Source: Hydrogenophaga pseudoflava NBRC 102511 (GTDB lineage Bacteria; Pseudomonadota; Gammaproteobacteria; Burkholderiales; Burkholderiaceae_C). Taken from it: a stretch of 64,000 nt of DNA. The stretch spans positions 124,001-188,000 of the forward strand of contig NZ_BCWQ01000006.1 of assembly GCF_001592285.1 (NCBI RefSeq). Reading direction: 5' to 3'. The notes beneath the pieces were generated by a model, which was given only the letters and a program-made list of their open reading frames with translations, made no database searches and had not been told where the DNA came from. This document shows, piece by piece, positions 34,994-43,168 of this stretch. The position numbers and the translations under genes were made by a program. Numbering within the stretch: position 1 is the stretch's first letter; every line of letters starts with the position of its first letter.

Positions 34994-35224
34994 ATGGCCG
35001 ATCCCAAGCAAATTGACCTGATCGCCGAGCGCGTGGAACGCCTGCTCCTTCGCCATGAAGAACTGCAGCGCACCAACGCCCTGCTGATGGAGCAGGTGGC
35101 CTCGCTCAAGGCAGAACGTGACTCCATCAAGTCGCGTCTGAACGCTGCGCGTTCCCGCATCGACGCGCTGCTGGACCGGTTGCCGGTTGGAATCGAGCCC
35201 CCCTCCCACAAGGACTCCGAATGA
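34994..35224 (+). CDS. ZapB-like coiled-coil protein
   Basis: A 76-residue all-helical protein, MADPKQIDLIAERVERLLLR onward, with heptad spacing of Leu through about residue 60. Small coiled coils of this kind precede zapA in many proteobacteria and are viewed as ZapB-like cell-division factors. An upstream in-frame ATG (34970) is possible, but it overlaps a likely -10 box, so I prefer 34994. The stop overlaps the zapA start (ATGA), which ties the two functionally. Confidence 0.75.
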   Translation: MADPKQIDLIAERVERLLLRHEELQRTNALLMEQVASLKAERDSIKSRLNAARSRIDALLDRLPVGIEPPSHKDSE

Positions 35225-35598
35225 ACAAGCCGGCCTCCAAGCAGATCGAGGTTCAGATCATGGGCCAGAGCTATCTGCTGGCCTGTCCGGCGGGGGGCGA
35301 GCAATCTCTGCTGGACGCCGTGGAGCGTGTGGACACCGCCATGTGCCGCATCCGGGACGCCGGCAAGGTCAAGGCCCGCGACCGCATCGCCGTGCTCGCA
35401 TCCCTCAACCTGGCGTTCGAACTGTCCCAGAAGGAAGCCGAGGGGTTTTCTTCCTCGTCCTTTCTCCCTCCAGAGCCGACACCCTTGCCGGGCTCCACTC
35501 CCCAGGGCGAGTTGCCCGACGCTGCTGCGCTGGCGCGCGCGGAGGAACTGGTGCGGCGCCTCGACCAGGCGCTGGGCAGTGACGGCCAGTTGATCTGA
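35221..35598 (+). CDS. zapA: Cell division protein ZapA
   Basis: ZapA binds and bundles FtsZ at the division septum. The 125-residue protein has the family start QIEVQIMGQSYLLACPAGGEQSLLDAVERVDTAM region, with a globular N-terminal domain followed by a helical stretch ending DAAALARAEELVRRLDQALG. The middle has a Ser/Pro-rich insert (about 78-95) that is longer than in E. coli ZapA. It overlaps the ZapB-like gene and precedes 6S RNA, the conserved neighbourhood in beta- and gammaproteobacteria. Confidence 0.88.
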   Translation: MNKPASKQIEVQIMGQSYLLACPAGGEQSLLDAVERVDTAMCRIRDAGKVKARDRIAVLASLNLAFELSQKEAEGFSSSSFLPPEPTPLPGSTPQGELPDAAALARAEELVRRLDQALGSDGQLI

Positions 35599-35658
35599 AT
35601 CAGGAACCGGCCCTCAACTTTTCCGACGGGCGAGCCCATCCATCGGGTCTCCAGCCTC

Positions 35659-35664
35659 TACAAT
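35659..35664 (+). promoter_or_regulatory. Putative -10 box of 6S RNA
   Basis: TACAAT at 35659-35664 lies seven bases before the first base of the predicted 6S RNA closing stem, the right place for a sigma70 -10 element. The -35 region (35636-35641) is weak. The distance supports transcription starting near 35671. Confidence 0.5.
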
Positions 35665-35669
35665 TTGTC

Positions 35670-35846
35670 CTGTCTGCAGTGCGTGCCGGGCTTTATATTT
35701 CCTTGAACCAATGCTCCATGAGCCCGGGCTTGGTACATAACGTGGCTGGTGTGAGCGTCTCGCGTCAGATGAACCCGAAGCCCCGTTGCCCTCGCCCACC
35801 TGAACCCCCGGTTCAGGATGACGGTCCGGTGGCACTTGCAGACACC
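35670..35846 (+). ncRNA. ssrS: 6S RNA
   Basis: 6S RNA mimics an open promoter and binds sigma70 RNA polymerase in stationary phase. The 5' end TGTCTGCAGTGC pairs with GCACTTGCAGACA at the 3' end (35832-35844), forming the closing stem. Near the 3' end a hairpin built on CCTGAAC and GTTCAGG recalls the CCTTGAACCAAGGGTTCAAGG hairpin of the E. coli molecule. Placement directly after zapA matches the conserved location. No protein-coding frame is supported here. Confidence 0.85.
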
Positions 35847-35915
35847 TAATACCCTTCGCTGCGGCCCCACGGATGTTTCCTGGGGCCGCACTCTTTTCCG
35901 CCCTCCGGATTTCCC

Positions 35916-36731
35916 ATGAGCCTTGAACCCCTGCTGATCATCGAACTGGCCCTTCTGGGGGTGTTCACCGGGTTTCTGGCCGGCCTGCTGGGAATCGGCG
36001 GCGGGATGATCATGGTGCCATTCATCAGCGCCATCCTCGCCCACCGTGGCGTCGCGCCAGGCTTGGCAGTGAAGATGGCCATCGCCACCTCCATGGCCAC
36101 CATCATCTTCACCTCGATCTCCAGCGTTCGCGCGCACCACAAGCGCGGCGCCGTGCGGTGGGACATCGTGCGGCGCCTTGCGCCCGGCATCGTTATCGGT
36201 GCCGCGGTGGCAAGCCTGGGTGTCTTCGCAGTCCTCAAGGGCGGGGCTCTGGCCTTGCTGTTCGCGCTGTTTGTGGGCTTCTCCGCCACCCAGATGCTGC
36301 TGGATAAGAAGCCGCAGGCCTCGCGCACCTTGCCGGGAACGGCCGGCCAGCTGGGTGCCGGGGGGGTGATCGGTTTTCTGTCGGGACTGGTGGGTGCCGG
36401 GGGCGGCTTCGTCAGCGTCCCGTTCATGACCTGGTGCAACGTTGCCATCCACAATGCCGTTGCCACCAGCGCAGCGCTCGGTTTTCCCATCGCACTGGCG
36501 AACGCCGCCGGGTACGTCATCTCGGGCCAGGGTGTGGCCGACCTTCCGGCGGGTTCGCTGGGCTACGTGTACCTGCCGGCACTAACGGTGATCGCCATGA
36601 CCAGCGTGCTGATGGCGCCGCTCGGTGTGAAGGCCGCACACGCGCTGCCGGTGAAGTCGCTCAAGCGGGCCTTCGCGCTGATTCTCTACGTGCTCTCGGC
36701 GTACATGCTCTACAAGGGTCTGACGGCCTGA
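35916..36731 (+). CDS. TSUP-family (TauE/SafE) anion transporter
   Basis: This 271-residue polytopic inner-membrane protein has about eight helices in two repeats. Each repeat shows the family glycine motif: AGLLGIGGGMIMVPF in the first half and SGLVGAGGGFVSVPFM in the second. TSUP members export or import sulfur-containing anions such as sulfite and sulfoacetate. The substrate here cannot be told. It lies where 5-formyltetrahydrofolate cyclo-ligase often follows 6S RNA, so that gene is not here. A hairpin overlaps its stop codon. Confidence 0.85.
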   Translation: MSLEPLLIIELALLGVFTGFLAGLLGIGGGMIMVPFISAILAHRGVAPGLAVKMAIATSMATIIFTSISSVRAHHKRGAVRWDIVRRLAPGIVIGAAVASLGVFAVLKGGALALLFALFVGFSATQMLLDKKPQASRTLPGTAGQLGAGGVIGFLSGLVGAGGGFVSVPFMTWCNVAIHNAVATSAALGFPIALANAAGYVISGQGVADLPAGSLGYVYLPALTVIAMTSVLMAPLGVKAAHALPVKSLKRAFALILYVLSAYMLYKGLTA

Positions 36732-36742
36732 AGCCCGTCAGA
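36719..36742. terminator. Hairpin across two convergent stop codons
   Basis: TCTGACGG (36719-36726) and CCGTCAGA (36735-36742) pair into an eight-base stem with an eight-base loop. It covers both the TSUP stop and the stop of the convergent RraA-like gene. There is no T-tract on either side, so it may be a barrier or a weak two-way terminator. Confidence 0.4.
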
Positions 36743-37250
36743 CGCCACGGTGCAATGGCCGGTCGGCAATCACGGTGCCATCCTCGTCGGCGTACAGCCA
36801 TTCACCCGGACGCACGGTGACGCCCTGAATCTTCACCGCCACGTCGCGCAGCCCCTGGTTGCGCCGCTCGGTCGGCAGCGGCATCGAGGCCAGCGCGCGA
36901 ATGCCGGTCTCGCACACCGCCAGTTCGGCCACGTCGCGGACGCACCCGTCCACCACCACGCCGGTCCACCCGTTGCGCGCGGCGGCGGCACCCAGGTTGC
37001 CGCCCAGCAAGGCGCGCCGCAGCGAAGCCCCGCCGTCGACCACCAGCACACGCCCATCTCCCGGTCCTTCGACGAGGGCCTTCACCTGGCTGTTGTCATC
37101 CAGGCACTGCACGGTCACGACCGGTCCGGCGAAGCGGCGATGGGCACCAAAGTCACGGAACACCGGCGGCAGCACACGGAAGGCGCCGCTGACGTCGCCC
37201 TTGTGTTCGTCGCACAGATCGCAGGTCGAAAAATCGATGGAAGAAGTCAT
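36738..37250 (-). CDS. RraA-like / HMG-CHA aldolase-type protein
   Basis: The 170-residue protein belongs to the RraA fold, which includes both the RNase E inhibitor RraA and 4-hydroxy-4-methyl-2-oxoglutarate aldolase. It has the GxRD-type catalytic signature VVVDGCVRDVAEL and upstream GGASLRRALLGGNLGAAAARNG. Keeping those Gly-Arg-Asp residues favours the aldolase activity, though genomes often label it as an RNase regulator. The start MTSSIDFSTCDLCDEH overlaps no other gene. Confidence 0.75.
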   Translation of the reverse strand: MTSSIDFSTCDLCDEHKGDVSGAFRVLPPVFRDFGAHRRFAGPVVTVQCLDDNSQVKALVEGPGDGRVLVVDGGASLRRALLGGNLGAAAARNGWTGVVVDGCVRDVAELAVCETGIRALASMPLPTERRNQGLRDVAVKIQGVTVRPGEWLYADEDGTVIADRPLHRGV

Positions 37251-37505
37251 GGTGAGCCACTCTCGAAAACAGGTTTTTCGGAGCCGAAATTGGAGCACGC
37301 TCTTTGTCGCTGGTTGGGGTGCGGCATGCAATACCGGGCGCAGTGTTGTTTTCGGGGCCAAAAAACCCCATTTTCCCTCTTGCGCAGCACAAAAATACCG
37401 CACCTCCACCTTGGAAGGACCATGCATCTCCATTAGCATGCGAGTCACCAGTGAGAGAGCGCGTTCTCCTCTGGCGTCAAACCACTTCTAGAAGGAATCC
37501 TCAAC

Positions 37506-37943
37506 ATGGCAACTGCAAAGAAAGCTCCTGCGAAGAAGGCCGCTCCGGCCAAGAAGGCCGCCGCTCCTGCAAAGAAGGCTGCACCCGCGAAGAAGGCCGC
37601 CGCTCCTGCGAAGAAGGCCGCCGCTCCTGCAAAGAAGGCTGCACCCGCGAAGAAGGCCGCCGCTCCTGCAAAGAAGGCCGCACCAGCCAAGAAGCGCACC
37701 CCCAACGCAGCCTTCATGAAGGCCATGACCCCCAGCGCCGCACTGGCCGCCATCGTTGGCAACAGCCCGCTGCCCCGCACGGAAGTGACCAAGAAGGTCT
37801 GGGAATACATCAAAAAGAACAAGCTGCAGGACGCTGTCAACAAGCGCATGATCAACGCTGACGCCAAGCTGAAGGAGATCTTCAAGAAGGCCCAGGCCTC
37901 GATGTTCGAAATGACCAAGATGATCAACGAACACCTGAAGTGA
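37506..37943 (+). CDS. Histone H1-like tail fused to a SWIB domain
   Basis: The first 63 residues are a lysine-alanine-proline tail made of repeated AAPAKKA units. The rest is a SWIB/MDM2-type domain (about 65-145) with RTPNAAFMKAMTPSAALAAIVG, a hydrophobic core, and EVTKKVWEYIKKNKLQD. The tail would bind DNA in the manner of eukaryotic linker histone. AAGGA lies before the ATG. A strong terminator follows 36 bases after the stop. SWIB proteins with H1-like tails occur in Burkholderiales and Chlamydiae. Confidence 0.85.
   Translation: MATAKKAPAKKAAPAKKAAAPAKKAAPAKKAAAPAKKAAAPAKKAAPAKKAAAPAKKAAPAKKRTPNAAFMKAMTPSAALAAIVGNSPLPRTEVTKKVWEYIKKNKLQDAVNKRMINADAKLKEIFKKAQASMFEMTKMINEHLK
37515..37694 (+). 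repeat. Coding repeats for Lys-Ala-Pro tail
   Basis: The DNA of the histone-like tail is a set of direct repeats built on GCTCCTGCAAAGAAGGC-type units and their variants, with GCACCCGCGAAGAAGGC alternating. Repeats stay in frame, so copy number can vary without frameshift. Confidence 0.75.
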
Positions 37944-37979
37944 TCAGGACGCAAAGGGGCCCAGGTGCTCCTTGCACGG

Positions 37980-38007
37980 AGAGCCGGCGCTGCCGGCTCT
38001 TTTTTTT
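37980..38007 (+). terminator. Strong intrinsic terminator after the SWIB gene
   Basis: AGAGCCGGC (37980-37988) pairs with GCCGGCTCT (37992-38000) around a three-base loop. It is followed by seven more T residues (38001-38007). It ends the histone-like transcript and separates it from the accessory island. Confidence 0.92.
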
Positions 38008-38077
38008 GACCCTGGCCGGTCCGTACCCGGCCCTTTCAGATGTGAGAAACTGAAACAGCACTTCCCCTTTTCGAGGT

Positions 38078-39907
38078 ATGACAAGCCAGCCGCACCCCAG
38101 CACCATGGGCTCTCACGGCGAATCGGCTCCATCCCCTGAAGTTCCGCCTCTGCCGCTCATGCAGAACAAGGTGGTGCTGGTGATGGATCTGGTGGAATCC
38201 GTGAGGCTGATGGCATCGAACGAAGCGTCCGTGGTGTTCCACTGGCACAGCTTTCTCCAACACGCCCGCGATGAGGTGCTGCCCCGACACGGCGGTCGTC
38301 TGGTCAAGAGCCTCGGGGACGGCATCCTGGTCGAGTTTGAGGACGCCGCTCCCGCCATCAGAGCAGCCTTCAGCTTTCACGAATACTTCGGAATGCTGAA
38401 TCGCAGACGCGACGAGGACAACAAACTTTGGCTTCGGGGTGGATTGAATGCCGCGCACTTCTATGTTGACTCCAACGACGTGTATGGCCAAGGTGTCAAC
38501 CTCGCTGCCCGGGTTGCATCGCTGGCCCGCCCAGGAGAAACCGTCATCACCGCTGGAGTTCGCGACCGGATCGTGGATAGCGTCGACGGCGAATTGGAAG
38601 ACATGGGTGAGAGCTACCTCAAACATTGGCCCGAACCTGTGCGGACGTGGCGTGTGAAACCCATCGAGAGCACTGGCGTTGCATCCCCAAAGCCATCCCT
38701 GCCTCCCGCTCAAGAAGATCTCCGGCCTACCATCGCGGTCATCCCGCTGGATTGCCGAGCTGGTCAGCAAGAGCACCTGATCATTGGTGAACTGATCGCA
38801 GATGGAGTGATCGCCCAACTCTCACGCAGCCGACAAATGCGCGTGATTTCCCGACTGTCGACCACCGGATTCAGAGGACGAGGTGCGCAGCTAGGAGATA
38901 TCCAGCAGCACCTGGCAGCTGGCTACGTGCTAAGCGGCAGTTACAGCATGCTTGGAGATCGCGTGGTGGTCATGGCCGAGCTCAGCGATGCAAGACGAGG
39001 CGATGTGGTCTGGGCTGATCGTTTAACTGGGACCGTTACCGATCTGCTTCAGGTCGACAGTCAGCTCATTCGCGAACTCACTGACAACGCCAGCCAGGCA
39101 CTCATAGAAAACACCGTACTTCGCGCCACCATCCTGCCCTGCCCCCAACTCGATAGCAATGCACTGCTGCTGGGTGGAATCGCACTCATGCATCGATCCA
39201 CCGCTCGGGATCTGGAACGCAGTCGTGAACTGCTGGAAGCGGTCACTGAGCGCCACCAACGTGTGGCCACACCATGGGCGTGGTCTGCCAAATGGCACAT
39301 TCTCAACATCGTTCAAGGCAGAAGCAGCGACGCACCGGCAGAGTTCAGACAGGCAATCGATATTGCTGATCGGGCCTTGGATCTGGAACCACATAGTTCG
39401 CTCGCGCTGGCGATCAAGGGTCATGTGCAATGCCACTTGGGCACCGATCTGGATCAGTCCAGGCAGTTGCTCTTGCAAGCCACAGACATCAATCCAAACG
39501 ACCACACTGCCTGGCTGTATGCCGGCTTTTGGTCCACGATGTGGGGCGACCCCACCGATGCTGTCAGAGAGTCCGAAAAGGCGTTGGAGTTGTCTCCCCT
39601 AGACCCACAACGCTTCTTCATCGAAATGTTGGTTGCGCACAGCTATCTGATGGCGAACGAGTTGCAAAAGGCTATCGACATCAGTCACCAGTCCCTGCGC
39701 CGCAACCGCTACTACTTGGCGACCTTGCGGGTTTTGATGACAGCGCAATATGAGATCGGCCGTCATCAGGACGCCCGCGCGACCTTGGACCAGTTGCTTG
39801 CAATACAGCCCGATCTCTCTATTTCTAAGTTCCTTTCTTACGGGAGCAGCAGCCCGCTAAGGATCCGTGCGGCGCGAGCCATGAGGGATTTGGGACTACC
39901 CGAATGA
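38078..39907 (+). CDS. Class III adenylate cyclase with TolB-like and TPR regions
   Basis: The first 200 residues form a class III nucleotide cyclase. Both metal-binding Asp (D37, D81), the transition-state Asn and Arg (N141, R145), and both adenine-selecting residues (K77, D134) are present by alignment to mammalian cyclase, so it should make cAMP. Residues about 213-345 resemble the TolB N-terminal-like module seen in such cyclases (RPTIAVIPLD, LIIGELIADGVIAQLSRS). The remainder is TPR repeats. No signal peptide or membrane segment is seen. The start is uncertain: ATG 38078 has almost no ribosome-site spacing; 38105 and 38159 are alternatives. Codon use is less GC-rich than the neighbours. 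It is followed 30 bases later by the PAP2 gene. Confidence 0.85.
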   Translation: MTSQPHPSTMGSHGESAPSPEVPPLPLMQNKVVLVMDLVESVRLMASNEASVVFHWHSFLQHARDEVLPRHGGRLVKSLGDGILVEFEDAAPAIRAAFSFHEYFGMLNRRRDEDNKLWLRGGLNAAHFYVDSNDVYGQGVNLAARVASLARPGETVITAGVRDRIVDSVDGELEDMGESYLKHWPEPVRTWRVKPIESTGVASPKPSLPPAQEDLRPTIAVIPLDCRAGQQEHLIIGELIADGVIAQLSRSRQMRVISRLSTTGFRGRGAQLGDIQQHLAAGYVLSGSYSMLGDRVVVMAELSDARRGDVVWADRLTGTVTDLLQVDSQLIRELTDNASQALIENTVLRATILPCPQLDSNALLLGGIALMHRSTARDLERSRELLEAVTERHQRVATPWAWSAKWHILNIVQGRSSDAPAEFRQAIDIADRALDLEPHSSLALAIKGHVQCHLGTDLDQSRQLLLQATDINPNDHTAWLYAGFWSTMWGDPTDAVRESEKALELSPLDPQRFFIEMLVAHSYLMANELQKAIDISHQSLRRNRYYLATLRVLMTAQYEIGRHQDARATLDQLLAIQPDLSISKFLSYGSSSPLRIRAARAMRDLGLPE

Positions 39908-39937
39908 AACGTTAACAACCCGTTTGAGGAGCACGCA

Positions 39938-41005
39938 ATGAGCATGTATGGCGGTATGGGCGGTATGGGCGGTATGGGCGGTATGGGCGGTATGGGCGGT
40001 ATGGGCGGCATGGGGGAAGTCACAGCTGCGTCCATCATCCTCAACCGGAACGCGATTGCAGGACCATTTGAAGGTGCAACGGTTGACCCGTCCATCCCGG
40101 TATTTAACGATCCAAGCAATCTCAGACTCTGGGCAGACGGTCCACGCTTGACCGCCTGCTTTTCGGAGTTGGTCGAGGGTCTTCAATACAGCGCCCATCG
40201 GGGCAAGGCCAGCCTCCACCATGTGGAAGTTGGCAAAAAGGGGTGCAAGCATCGCCACCTTCTGAACCTGACAGCGCCGGACCTGGAGTTGCTCAAGGGT
40301 CAGTCGGAACTGGTGGCAGCCTACGCCGACCTGCGCGGCGACCGAGGCACAGAGATTCTTTCCCAGATCGGTCTGCCTGTTCCTTTCTGGGCAGCCATCA
40401 CCGGCATTCAGGATCATCGCCAGAAGAAGACCCTTCAACTCCTGGCCTTGGCCTTTTCGCTGGCGAACCACGTCGAAATGCGCTTCAAGCAGATCTTTAC
40501 CATCGTTCGCCCGGCCGAGTTGTCTCCCCAGATCCAGCCCATGATCGCCACGCCCGGCCACGCGGCCTATCCGAGTGGTCATGCGACAGAAGCCTTCATT
40601 GCCGCCACCCTGCTTGACAAACTGTTGTGCGCCGCGCGCCCTGGCCCGACCCACCGGCCCGGAAACGACGCCACGCGGGTGCAACTGCAGCGTTTGGCTT
40701 ACCGCATCGCAGTGAACCGCACGGTCGCTGGCGTGCACTACCCTGTGGACTCGGCTTGTGGTCGCGTATTGGGGACGTTGTTGGGTGAGTATTTGGTGAG
40801 TCGCTGTGACCAGAGCAAACTCAAGACCCGGGAGTTCTGGGGCGACCGATACACCGGAACAGGCGGCTCTGTGCTCGACTTTGATTTGCAGGACTCAATC
40901 AACGACGGGGGCAAAGCAGGTGGTCAGGAGGGCGCGCCCTTCGCGCTGCCCCAAGGGCCATTGATGGCATGGCTCTGGGGAGAAGCCGTCAAGGAGTGGC
41001 AATGA
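39938..41005 (+). CDS. PAP2 / vanadium haloperoxidase-type enzyme with Met-Gly tail
   Basis: The 355-residue protein has the full PAP2 active site: K184-x6-R191-P192 (KQIFTIVRP), P212-S213-G214-H215 (PSGH) and R261-x5-H267. That is shared by lipid phosphatases and vanadium haloperoxidases; length and absence of membrane segments fit the soluble haloperoxidase side better. Residues 5-26 are Gly-Gly-Met repeats. GAGGAG lies about seven bases before the ATG. Its stop overlaps the protease start (ATGA), so the two work together. Whether it halogenates, dephosphorylates or does neither is unknown. Confidence 0.78.
   Translation: MSMYGGMGGMGGMGGMGGMGGMGGMGEVTAASIILNRNAIAGPFEGATVDPSIPVFNDPSNLRLWADGPRLTACFSELVEGLQYSAHRGKASLHHVEVGKKGCKHRHLLNLTAPDLELLKGQSELVAAYADLRGDRGTEILSQIGLPVPFWAAITGIQDHRQKKTLQLLALAFSLANHVEMRFKQIFTIVRPAELSPQIQPMIATPGHAAYPSGHATEAFIAATLLDKLLCAARPGPTHRPGNDATRVQLQRLAYRIAVNRTVAGVHYPVDSACGRVLGTLLGEYLVSRCDQSKLKTREFWGDRYTGTGGSVLDFDLQDSINDGGKAGGQEGAPFALPQGPLMAWLWGEAVKEWQ
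39953..40015 (+). repeat. 9-base tandem repeat in the PAP2 gene
   Basis: Six exact copies of GGTATGGGC run from 39953 to 40006, and a degenerate seventh reaches 40015. In frame it encodes seven Gly-Met-Gly triplets. Because the unit is nine bases, slippage would change tail length but keep the frame. Confidence 0.95.
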
Positions 41006-43059
41006 GCCCGCGAGCTATCGGCAAGAAAGGCCAATGGCAGAAGCTTCCTCGTGGTCGCTTCACAGGCATTGAATGGTCCGATCCGGACTCTTTCAGGCAA
41101 AGCGATCCGTACCTTGCCTGGGCCGAAACCAGTGGGTTTGCCGGCTTCCGTTCACCACAGGGACAGTCTGCAAATCCTGAGTGGCTACCCTTGTTGATCG
41201 AGCTGCAAGAACCCTTTGGCGTCAAAGAACTGATTCATCGCGCTGATCCCAAATGGCTCCTGATTCCAAAGGTGTACCAGACCTTGGGGCCGGCGCTGCG
41301 GGTATGCACCGCGCGTGCCAAACGTGGTTTTTTTGATGCGCTGGGCGCCGACGGTGCTCTGCATGGCTTGATCAAACGCTATGAACTGGGGCTACCTGTT
41401 GGCCACCATGCGAAGGCACTGGCTTCGGCCGCCTCGCCCTCGGACAACACGTCGTCGCCTCCGGAAACCCAGCTCCACGGCGATGTCACCGTGGTCATCG
41501 ACAACGGGCTGGCCTTGGCACATGCCGATTTTCTGACCGGGCGGACGAAGAAGAAGACCAGGGTCGCCGCGTTCTGGCGCCAGGACGAATTCGTCGGACC
41601 CCACGGCCGAGCGGCCGCCTCGCTGAAACCCATTCCGCTGGACAACGCTCGTGCAGGACATCCCCCCTCCGATATTGGCTACGGTCATCAGCTGACCGAG
41701 TCAAAGATCGAAGCGGACATCGCCAAGCACACCAACGCGGGTCGCGTGGACGAAGACGCGCTATACCAGTATTGGCAGATGTGGGAACTCAACCACCAAG
41801 CTCACCACGGAACCCACGTCACCAGCCTGCTCGCCGGACCCGTCCCTTACGTCCAGACCATCGGCACCGAAGACAGCCCCCCCGACTGGGACCCGGTCGA
41901 CGACCCGGCGAGCCGCGCACCTCTGTTGGTCGTACAGCTCGACTGGGCCAGCGTGGCAGACAGCTCCGGTGGAGCCCTGAACGTGAGCGTGCTCGACGCT
42001 ATGGCCTGGGCACTTGCGAGGTGTGCAAAAACGGCATCCGTGACCGTCAACCTAAGCTGGGGCGCATTGGCAGGACCGCACAACGGGTCTGCACTGCTCG
42101 AAACCGCTTTGACGCAACTGATCTCGGCCAGTGGCAGGAAGGTAAATCTCGTGATCCCGGCGGGCAACGCCTACCAAGCACGCACCCACGCCAATTCCAA
42201 GCTCGATCCGGGCAAAAGTGTGTCGCTGCACTGGAGAATCCAGCCAGACGACCACAGCCAGAGCTTTCTGGAGTTGTGGTTTGAAGACAGTCAAAAGGCC
42301 GCCTTGGCCCTGAACGATGTCTCGATTGAGCTCACTCCCCCAGGGTCAAACAAGCCCTTGGAGCCCATCGTGCTGGGTGATAGCCGCGCATGGCCCTCTT
42401 CGACAGCACCGCAATGCGCCGTCCTGTTCCCGCCCATATGTGCGCTGGGTCACCCGGGGGTTTGCGCTTTGATCGCGCTTGCACCGACCGCTACCTGGTT
42501 TTCCAACACCGTTCTCACACGCCCCGGCGTGTGGAAGCTAGATATCTTCAACGGCGGTCGCCGCTCGGTGACGATGGACGCCTACATCGAACGCGATGAC
42601 GTGGCATTGGGCTCTGCGCCCACGGGCGCAAGACAGTCCTATCTTGAAGACGCGCGCTACGACACCAGCGGCGGGCTCGGCGGTTGGGTCGATCATTCAG
42701 ACAACCCGACACCCGTGCGCCGCAGTGGCACGTTCAACGACATCGCAACGAGCCCGCCCACGGTCTCAGTGGGGGGCATCCGCTACTTTCACAACCAAGC
42801 CGCTCACGGGTACGACAACAAGTCAGCGCTCTACAGCCCCCGTTCGCCCGACCCTGATGCGCTGCGGCCTGAACGTCTCAATGTGAAAAAGGTGCCAGAC
42901 CGGTTTGCGGTGAGCGATGAACACGCAACCCTGTGGGGAGTGCGCGGCGCAGGGACACGCAGCGCCAGTTGCGTCCGGTTGGTGGGAACCAGCATGGCGG
43001 CACCACAAGTCGCTCGGCCACTCGTTGGAACCAACACAAATTCCCAAACCGAGCAATAG
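41002..43059 (+). CDS. Subtilisin-like (S8) serine protease
   Basis: This 685-residue protein has an S8 triad spread over its length: D167 in VTVVIDNGLA, H269 in HGTHVTSLLAG and S664 in VGTSMAAPQVAR, with an oxyanion Asn at 389 (IPAGNAY). Some 150 residues precede the Asp and nearly 400 lie between His and Ser, an insert that includes a beta-rich domain (about 400-560). No signal peptide is obvious, so it may act inside the cell. The chain ends only 14 residues after the active-site region. It overlaps the PAP2 gene by four bases. Its position just before the repeat peptide makes it a candidate processing protease. Confidence 0.83.
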   Translation: MSPRAIGKKGQWQKLPRGRFTGIEWSDPDSFRQSDPYLAWAETSGFAGFRSPQGQSANPEWLPLLIELQEPFGVKELIHRADPKWLLIPKVYQTLGPALRVCTARAKRGFFDALGADGALHGLIKRYELGLPVGHHAKALASAASPSDNTSSPPETQLHGDVTVVIDNGLALAHADFLTGRTKKKTRVAAFWRQDEFVGPHGRAAASLKPIPLDNARAGHPPSDIGYGHQLTESKIEADIAKHTNAGRVDEDALYQYWQMWELNHQAHHGTHVTSLLAGPVPYVQTIGTEDSPPDWDPVDDPASRAPLLVVQLDWASVADSSGGALNVSVLDAMAWALARCAKTASVTVNLSWGALAGPHNGSALLETALTQLISASGRKVNLVIPAGNAYQARTHANSKLDPGKSVSLHWRIQPDDHSQSFLELWFEDSQKAALALNDVSIELTPPGSNKPLEPIVLGDSRAWPSSTAPQCAVLFPPICALGHPGVCALIALAPTATWFSNTVLTRPGVWKLDIFNGGRRSVTMDAYIERDDVALGSAPTGARQSYLEDARYDTSGGLGGWVDHSDNPTPVRRSGTFNDIATSPPTVSVGGIRYFHNQAAHGYDNKSALYSPRSPDPDALRPERLNVKKVPDRFAVSDEHATLWGVRGAGTRSASCVRLVGTSMAAPQVARPLVGTNTNSQTEQ

Positions 43060-43168
43060 GTGGCTTCCCAGGCTTGTTGCACGCTTCGATTCTCATAGCA
43101 TGGCCTGCCTGCCAGTTTCATACTGCGCAGGCGTCAGATATCAACCAACTTCTCAGGAGTAGACAACT

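Noticed and set aside
36719..36742. Classical rho-independent terminator
   Set aside because: The hairpin is clear but no T-tract follows on either strand, so it is listed only as a possible two-way barrier.
37515..37694. CRISPR or mobile repeat
   Set aside because: The repeat is in-frame Lys/Ala/Pro coding sequence.
43020..43059. Frameshift at the protease C-terminus
   Set aside because: The last residues after the active Ser are unusual but the motif is complete and many subtilases end soon after it; no alternative frame restores a clear family ending.
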